Below, piece by piece: positions 49,758 through 57,400 of a stretch of DNA of 64,000 nucleotides. The DNA is from Pratylenchus scribneri (Eukaryota > Nematoda > Chromadorea > Rhabditida > Pratylenchidae), in contig JAQSEB010000095.1 of assembly GCA_030063045.1 (NCBI GenBank), positions 124,001 through 188,000 of the forward strand, read 5' to 3'. The first letter of the stretch is position 1; each line of letters opens with the position of its first letter. The notes under the pieces were generated by a model. That model was given only the letters and a program-made list of their open reading frames with translations. It did no database searches and was not told the origin of the DNA. A program made the position numbers and the translations under genes.

Positions 49758-49945
49758 GAGATTAATTCTTCTGAAAACTCTATTCAATTTCTTCGAGATC
49801 GCGGAATTCTTTGATCCCAGACATCAATTTGTCCAACATGCGGCCGTCGTGCATTTTTATCACAATTCATTTTATATTGCTTTTGTAACATTTTCATTTT
49901 CATGCACTTTTGCCTCAATTTTCTTTCTTTTTTGCATAAATAAAT
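49758..49945 (+). pseudogene. Transposase N-terminal fragment (IS1595/Merlin-like)
   Basis: One frame reads 'INSSENSIQFLRDRGIL', a stop, then 'SQTSICPTCGRRAFLSQF'. A short helix ending in 'RGIL' before a C-P-x-C-G zinc ribbon is typical of the N-terminus of IS1595/ISXO2-Merlin-type transposases. No DDE domain follows, so it is a relic at best. The call rests on this motif only. Confidence 0.35.
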
Positions 49946-50605
49946 CATTTTCAAAAATTAAGAAAAGTTGATTGATTTGATGCTATATTTCTTTGCTTGA
50001 ATGCTAATTTATTTTTAATATGTTTTATTTAACTTTATTCACAAATAATATTAGTGCTTTTTGCTTATTCTTAATATAGTAAATTTTTGGAATAATCATA
50101 GATTTTTGAAAATCATAGATTAGATGATGTCTAATCAAAAATCTAATATCAGATTCGTGATCAGCGCCCCAAATTACCCTTAGAAAGTTGTATCAATTTT
50201 TATTTGCTTATTTTTTGCTCTAACATATATTTTTATTTATTTGGATATTTTGTCATTTATGCCAATGACAAATTCAAAAAGCAATTTTTGCGCAAATACT
50301 TCCAAAATTATATATAAGATTGCTTATAATTTTATATTAATTTTTAAATTTAAAGAGAATAATTTCACACATTTTAAACTAAATTTTTTTATCAACTTGA
50401 TTTTTTAATTATATTTCCTAATTAAAAACTGAATCATTCGATATTTTCTTATTAAATTTTCGAAAGATATGGACAGAAATATTATATTATCCTTTTTTAA
50501 CTATTGTACTGATAATATTCAGGCAAAAATAAAATTTAAATTAATTAATAAATGAATTAGAAAAATTCAATTAAAATATTTCATTATTTAATTTAACAAT
50601 TTCTT

Positions 50606-50960
50606 TTAAGCCAAGAAGGGCGTCCAAAAATTGCACAAGGCACAGCTTTCGCTGGCCAAGGTGGGCAATTGGTATAAGTTTTCAATCAGCAATAACATTT
50701 CACCTATCGAAAATTTTCGACTAAAAATGATTTTTTCCGCGTCTGAATTTTTAAATATGAACATTTTTATGACATTTTTTTTAAATTTTCCCATTCGGCC
50801 AAATTCTTTCAGTCAATCATCTGCTGTTGTAAAAATGCCATACGCCCTCAATTTCTTCCAATTCCCCTCTATATGTTGTTGTAAAACCCCTTTCTGGCAT
50901 CGCCCAATTCCTCTTTGATGTCCATTTCCATTCGTTCCTTCTGCTGGTCATTAATCCTTT
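50606..50960 (-). pseudogene. Possible decayed coding segment, unknown family
   Basis: On the minus strand, a coherent frame reads 'QQKERMEMDIKEELGDARKG', then shifts frame to 'IEGNWKKLRAYGIFTTADD', meets a TGA, and continues as 'LKEFGRMGKFKKNVIKMF' to 'CALCNFWTPFLA' and a stop at 50606. The protein-like composition across two breaks suggests a degenerate gene, but short introns could also explain it. Family not recognised. Confidence 0.3.
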
Positions 50961-51039
50961 ATTTGTCTATTTTTCCCCTCATTCCTCCCATATTCTAGGG
51001 TATTTTCAAGTTGACCCCTTTCCAATGCCATTCACCTTA

Positions 51040-51388
51040 TTTTCTCAACGCCCATTTCCATTTCGCTTGGTCCTACTCCCAATTGAAGACTATTTTTATG
51101 GGCGAGGTTTTTTGCGGAAAGATCGGTTTTTTGATTATAACTTTTTTATGCTTGATCTTAGACCCCAAATCATATACCAATTTCATAGAACTCATCGAGA
51201 CGCGTCGATTGATGTATAATTTGTCAAGTTTTGCCTTTAAGGTATTAAACCGTATATACCAATTTTGATTTTTGGTTTATAACTCTTTTAGTTTCGAACC
51301 AAACCCCGACAAACTAGGTGTATATATAAATCGACGCGTCTCGATGAGCTCTTAAAATTAGTAAAAGATTTGGGGGTCTAAGATCAAG
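51040..51388. mobile_element. Family M1-related MITE, left part (split by LTR element)
   Basis: Left arm 'TTTTTATGGGCGAGGTTTTT', 'TGCGGAAAGATCGGTTTTTT', and core 'CGACGCGTCTCGATGAGCTC'. The complementary right arm (CATAAAAAAGTTATATTCAA, 'CTCTCGGCAAAAAATCTTTC') continues at 62290-62385 beyond the retroelement. Confidence 0.85.
51384..51388. repeat. 5-bp target-site duplication (left)
   Basis: TCAAG immediately before the left LTR; the same TCAAG follows the right LTR at 62285-62289. Five bases is usual for Bel/Pao integrases. Confidence 0.9.
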
Positions 51389-52127
51389 TGTTGCGTTCAA
51401 TTTCTGAACCCAACAGTTTTTTCTATCATTTTGGATTAAAACTAAAAGACCAAAGACCAAAAAAGTAAAAATGAGAAAATGTTTTGAGGGAAAATTTTGG
51501 ATTAAATTTTTGGGATTAGTTGGAGGAATTTTTCGTCCTATGCCAGATTATTTGATTGCCAACCTTTTTCAGCCGTCCAGTGTGCCGCCATTGCCTGTTG
51601 CCTTTGCCAATTTTGCCCTCTTCTTCATTGGTTGGATGGTCGTCTTCTTGATCGGACATGGCTCGGCTTTGGCATTTTTCCATTGGTGGCATGGCATTGG
51701 ATGGATGGTGGCTCAATCTGAAAAAATTCCCTCCCCCTCACCTTTCTTTTGTTAATCCCCCACAAGACATATAAATTTGTTTGTTAATTTTCCATTTTTT
51801 CATCTCTTTTTAATTTGTTGAAAAATAAAATAAATAAATAAAATCAACTCTAATTCCAATTCAATTTTGATTGGGTAAAATTCAAGAGTCTAGTTACTTC
51901 AAATTGCCTAAAAATCAAGGGCAATTTTCAAAAGAGTATCTTGGATTTTTAATCATCGTTGGGCATCGTCGTTTCTTTCGACTAAATTTTTTCCCAACTC
52001 ATAAATTCCAAAGACTCGATATCCACTTTATCCAAAAGCTCAATTCCAGAGCAATTGTTTGGATTCATTCACATTTCCTTTGTTGGTTCTGATCTTCGCT
52101 CCGAGTAGAGCTCCCAGAACTCCAACA
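51389..52127 (+). repeat. 5' LTR
   Basis: Begins TGTTGCGTTCAATTTCTG, ends AGAACTCCAACA. Each LTR holds a 94-codon frame (51471-51755) with two hydrophobic segments ('FANFALFFIGWMVVFLIG'); its role, if any, is unknown. Confidence 0.97.
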
Positions 52128-52299
52128 AAAAGATTAAGAGTCTCGTCTTTTTTTTTCGCTGAGCATTTTTTGGAAATTTCTGTTTAATTGAAATTTCTTA
52201 TCAATTTTAAATTTTCTATCAAATTTCGATTCAATTAAAATTTTTTGAATTTTATTCCACTATTCAAACCTTGTTTTCTCAAACCTGAATCAATTCATT

Positions 52300-54495
52300 A
52301 TGTCTGCCGGTATCAGAAGCCAGTTGGGCCCGGCCATGGCTCGTTTGGTCACTCACACGACCACGGCCACCAATCAAGCCAACGCGGAACAGGCTGGTCA
52401 AAATGCTGTTGACCTGGCCAAAACCGCTGAACATTTGAGTCGTCAAATCGATGTCATCTCGAATTTGTTGCTTGAATGGGGCAGGGTCATTGATGGCATG
52501 GCTGAAGCCAATCAAGATGCTGAAGAAAATAGATTAATGAATTGGACGGCCACAGGCGGGGTGAAGCCAGCGGATGCAATTGAAACCGCTCGAGAAGCCT
52601 TGATCAATCTGCAAATTAGAATTGATATTTTACGGGCTCCTCAACAAAATGGCCACCCCCCACCCGTCAATAATGCCCATAATGGAAATAATGGGAATGG
52701 GGCTCAACCCGCAGCCCCTGCCCAAAACCATCCTCATCTGCCACCCCTAAAAATGCCGGAATTTGATGGCAACCAAGCTCATTGGTTTAGCTTTTGGGAG
52801 GCTTTTTCAAAAGGTGTAGAGGCAAATGAAGCCCTTACCCAAGCCCAAAAGTTAACATATCTTTTCGGTGCTTTAAAGGGGCCTGCGCGTTCCATGCTGG
52901 ATGGGCTACCATTTATTGACGATAATTATCAAGTTGCGGTGGATTTACTAAAGGGTCGTTACGGCGATTCCCAACGGCGAAAGGAAGAACTCCAAATGGA
53001 GCTTTTGCGCCTTCCTAAAGCCACCAACACCGCCCACTCCCTTCGTTCTCTCCATGAAGGGGTGGAAAGAATTTGTAGGCAATTAACATCCCTGGGAGTG
53101 GACATGGATACCAATTCCTTTTTGATTACCGCTATTCGGGAAAAATTGCCGCCTGAAACCCGCGCATACCTAGCTGATAAAATGGTAGCAGCTGAAGGGG
53201 GAATTTGGACTCCAAAGCAATGGCGCGAAGGGTTACTCCAAGCGGTAAAGGTGCGCGAAATTGCTCAAATTTCCCAAGAGCAAAATACGCCTAAATTTAC
53301 ACCGCAAAATTCCAAGAATAATGGACACCAAGGGAAGGTTTTTAGTCCCGCTGATCGGGCTTTCCCAGGGGTCCAAGTCAAGAATTCGCCTTCTAAAAGG
53401 AGGACTAAAAAGCTTTGTTCGCTATGCAAAAAGGGGTTCCATAGACCTCTGGATTGTAAAGACTATCCCACCCCTCAGAGCCGAAAACAGCGCCTAATTG
53501 AATTGGGTCGGTGCTTTATTTGCGGATGGACAGGTCATAATTCTAATGAATGCAACAATCCAAATGCTCGATGCCTAAATTGTCAAGGAAGGCATCATCT
53601 TTTAGTTTGCTATAAACCCATAAATTTGGTCAAGAATGGAGTTGGGGCGAATGGGCCGAAAAATGGGGCAAATTCCCAACCTTTGGGGAATAGAACGGTT
53701 CGATTTCAAGAATCTACCCCCAAACTGAATTTGAATATTGGGAATTCAACTGTAACCGCCAATCCATTTTTGGTCAATTCCCTAGTTGGATTACCAGCTC
53801 GCCCCAATGCTTACCTTATGATGGCCGCTGTCCAAGTTTTCTCACCAAATCGCTCAAATCATCGGATTTTTGCCAATGTTTTTTGGGACTCCGGCGCACA
53901 GCCATCCTTGATTATTGACAGCGCCATTGCACGGATTAATCCTGAAAAATTGGGAAATGAACCAATGTCAATAACTGGGTTTGGGCAAGAGAAATCGGTC
54001 AATTTCCAATCTCCCCGTTTTTCCGTATTTCTTAAGCGGTTGGATGGGGGTTGGGAAGAATTCCTATTGAATAGAACCGCTAAAATTACTCCTTCCTTCG
54101 GATATTTAGAGGAGGCGCCGGAAGAGCTTACCTCCAACCTTTTGGAACATAATGGAGGGAATTTGGAAATAAATTATGGACCACCCGATATTTTGATTGG
54201 AATTCGGGAATTTTGGCGGTTTATCACCGACCGGGAAGAAATTTTACCGGGCCTTTTTCGGATTGAAACTGCTTTTGGGCCTATTTTCGGTGGTGAATTT
54301 GGAGACCCGGTCCAGCCTATTTACCGCCCAATTTGCTCACCTCTCGTTTGTCCCGCCTCGGAAACCAATGTCGAGCAAATGTGGAGCCTTGAGACCATTG
54401 GCATCTTCGATCGACCTGAAAAAGTGGACGATGAATTAGCAATGAACAAATTACAAAATTCAATTGTCGATTGGATAATGGCCGCTACGAAGTGA
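52300..54495 (+). CDS. gag: Gag-protease polyprotein of the Bel/Pao element
   Basis: 731 aa. The first 110 residues are helical; a Pro/Asn-rich linker precedes the DUF1759-like gag region ('MPEFDGNQAHWFSFWEAF', about residue 150). Three zinc knuckles follow near 372, 405 and 424 (CSLCKKGFHRPLDC, CFICGWTGHNSNEC, CLNCQGRHHLLVC). The aspartic protease active site is 'FWDSGAQPS' near residue 527 (DUF1758-like). The pol frame overlaps its end and lies at -1; it is open from 54435, giving about 60 bp of overlap. No classic slippery heptamer is obvious there, so how pol is reached is unclear. Start: first ATG after the leader. Confidence 0.93.
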   Translation: MSAGIRSQLGPAMARLVTHTTTATNQANAEQAGQNAVDLAKTAEHLSRQIDVISNLLLEWGRVIDGMAEANQDAEENRLMNWTATGGVKPADAIETAREALINLQIRIDILRAPQQNGHPPPVNNAHNGNNGNGAQPAAPAQNHPHLPPLKMPEFDGNQAHWFSFWEAFSKGVEANEALTQAQKLTYLFGALKGPARSMLDGLPFIDDNYQVAVDLLKGRYGDSQRRKEELQMELLRLPKATNTAHSLRSLHEGVERICRQLTSLGVDMDTNSFLITAIREKLPPETRAYLADKMVAAEGGIWTPKQWREGLLQAVKVREIAQISQEQNTPKFTPQNSKNNGHQGKVFSPADRAFPGVQVKNSPSKRRTKKLCSLCKKGFHRPLDCKDYPTPQSRKQRLIELGRCFICGWTGHNSNECNNPNARCLNCQGRHHLLVCYKPINLVKNGVGANGPKNGANSQPLGNRTVRFQESTPKLNLNIGNSTVTANPFLVNSLVGLPARPNAYLMMAAVQVFSPNRSNHRIFANVFWDSGAQPSLIIDSAIARINPEKLGNEPMSITGFGQEKSVNFQSPRFSVFLKRLDGGWEEFLLNRTAKITPSFGYLEEAPEELTSNLLEHNGGNLEINYGPPDILIGIREFWRFITDREEILPGLFRIETAFGPIFGGEFGDPVQPIYRPICSPLVCPASETNVEQMWSLETIGIFDRPEKVDDELAMNKLQNSIVDWIMAATK

Positions 54496-57400
54496 AATGG
54501 CCATGGAGGGATGGTGACCAAAAATTATCTCCTAATTTTGGTATCGCCTATTCCCGATTGACTTCTCTAGTCAATCGAATGAAAACCAACCCTAAATTGG
54601 GCCAAAGAATAAATGAGGTATTTTGGGACTATCTCGAGAGGGGAATCATCGAACCTTCCATTAAAAAGGGGGAAGGTGAGTATTTCTTGCCCCATCATCC
54701 TGTAATCCAGGGAGAAAAACTCCGTGAGGTTTTCGACGCGAGCTCTCACGAGAAGGGGGCCCTATCTTTAAATGACGTTATTTATCCCGGGCCTAATCTA
54801 GTCCCTCTTCTCCCTTCTATTTTACTGAAATTCCGGACTACTCCGGTTCCGGTCCTGGCCGACTTAGAGAAGGCTTTTCTTATGATTTCTTTGGCCAAGG
54901 AGGACCGACATTTTGCTAAATTCCTCTGGCTGAAGGACCCCTCTAAGGCTTCACTATTCAACAATTTAGCGATTTATCAATTCACTAGAATAGCTTTCGG
55001 AGTAGCAGCCAGTCCTTTTATTTTGGCTGCCACCCTCAAATTACATCTTGAAAATGATGGCACTCCGTTGGCCAAAGAGATTTTGGATCAAATTTATGTG
55101 GACAATATTTTATTATCAGCTAATAAACCTGAAGAAGCCAGTAAGAAGGCGGTCCAAGCCCAAGCCATTTTTGCCAATGCCCAAATGCGGTTGTGCCAAT
55201 TTGTCGCAGCCGATCCCACTGCATTAGTCGGCATTGATGAAAAGGATCGGCTCACCGGCAAACAGCAAAAGGTCCTTGGCATCCAATGGCACCTTGAAAA
55301 TGAAGAATTACTTTTTGAATTGCCCAATCCCGTTTCCTCTGGGAAGGGCCCAACAAGACGGCAAATTTTGGCCACGGTGGCATCGTTTTTTGACCCCTTA
55401 GGCCTATGTTCGCCCCTCCTAGTTGGCGCTAAACTATTATTTCAAGACTTGTGGGACTGTGCCAAAAAATGGGACGATGTAATTGATGGCCCCAATGCCC
55501 AAAAATGGGCCGAAATTGTTGATGATTGGAAGGGGAAAACTATTTCTGTTCATCGTTTCACCCCCATTTCTTCCTCAAATAGCCAGTTACACATTTTCAC
55601 AGATGCCAGCCCGGACGCCTATGCGGCAGCTGTGTATTTGCGCATTGAAACCGCTGATGGGATTTATTCTAACTTAATTTTCTCAAAATCTAGAATAAAA
55701 CCTAAGAAAATGGCTAAAGGAGAATTGACAATTCCCAAGCTTGAATTGATGGGTATTTTTATAGGCATTCGGGCTTCCATTTTTGTACAAGAAGTGCTCA
55801 AGATAAAGCCATCCCGCACGGTTTTATGGTCAGACTCACAGATCGCGCTGTCTTGGGTGGGATCTTCCTCCACCCAGCCTGTTTTTGTGGCCAATCGCCT
55901 AAGAGAGATCCGAAAGGCCAGAAATGTGGAATTTCGATATGTCAGAAGGGTTGATAACTCTTCCGATAAAGGAACTAGGCCAACGTCATCTAACCATTTC
56001 CAACAGGACCGGTTGTGGTGGGAGGGCCCAGAATGGCTGAAACTACCCAGCCAAGAATGGCCTCAAGAATACAGAGAAATAATCTTACCGCCAGAGGGGA
56101 GCCCACCACCAAACCTGGAATTAGCCGTTTCCATTGTTGCTCCGCCAGCCATTTTTGACGCCAGCCGATTCAGTAGTTGGACACGTTTTCTTGGTTCAAT
56201 TGCCTTTGTCCTCCGCTTCCTTCACCTGAAATTTCTAACAAGCACAAAATTTAAGGCTAAATTCCCATCTATTTTCCAAATTTCTACTAAAGGAAAATGG
56301 ACCCCTGATGACCGGATTTTAGTCCGAAATTTTGCCATTAAAACCGAGCAATCCCGTTTTTGGTCTGATCCCCCTCCCGGGACATTTTTAGACGAAAATG
56401 GAATTTTTAGACTGAAAACTCGTTTGGCTAATAGCGATCAATCTTACGATTTTAAAAATCCTATTTTTTTGCCCGGTTCTCCCTTGACTTATCTAATTAT
56501 GGTTGATTGCCATTTAAAAGGGGGGCACACTGGGCCGGATGCCACTTTGGCCGAATTTTTGGGGGCCCATTTTTGTCCAAAGGCCCGCCGCATGGCCAAA
56601 TCCGTTGTCCGGTCGTGCAATACCTGTAAAAAAGATAGGGCTATAAAGTTTAAACTCCCCCATATGCCCCCATGGCCTGAAAGTCGTGTGAAAATTGCCA
56701 AGCCATTCCAATCTGTTGGCATTGATTATCTCGGGCCAGTCATTTTTCGTGCACATGATGGCCAGTCCAAGGCCTGGATCCTTTTAATTACCTGTTTGTG
56801 CACCCGAGCGGTCCATCTTGAGGCCACTCAAAGTTTGACGGCCGAAGAATTCCTGCAATGTTTTCGACGTTTTATTTCTCGTAGAGGGAAACCCCAGGAA
56901 ATTCGGTCGGATCATGGGACTCAATTTGTATTGGCTAAGGCTACCTTGGAAAATTGCCCAGACATGGGAATTAAATGGATTCTAATTCCCCAATTCGCCC
57001 CCTGGACCGGCGGTTTTTATGAAAGGTTGGTCGGTTTAGTCAAAACTGCCTTCCGCCGGTCCTTGGGGCAAAAAACCCTCAATTGGATTCAGTTGCAAAC
57101 TTTCGTTTGCGAAGTCGAGGCAATTTTGAACAATAGACCCATCACTTTTGTCTCTGACGAAAAGGATGGGCCTTTACCGCTCCGACCAGTGGACTTTCTC
57201 ATCCCAAAAGCGGAAATTGCTTTGCCAGAATTGGGAATTGTAGAGGAGGCCTTTCGGCCATCCCCCGCTGAAAGGTTGGCCCACTTATGGGAAAAAACCA
57301 ACCAAGTACTAAATAAATTTTGGGATCGATGGTCGCAAGATTATTTACTGAATTTGAGAAATCGAAATTCTGTTGACCACCGAAACCCCCGTATAACCTC

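Noticed and set aside
54435..54495. Canonical -1 frameshift heptamer between gag and pol
   Set aside because: The overlap was read codon by codon; no X-XXY-YYZ heptamer in the gag frame was found.
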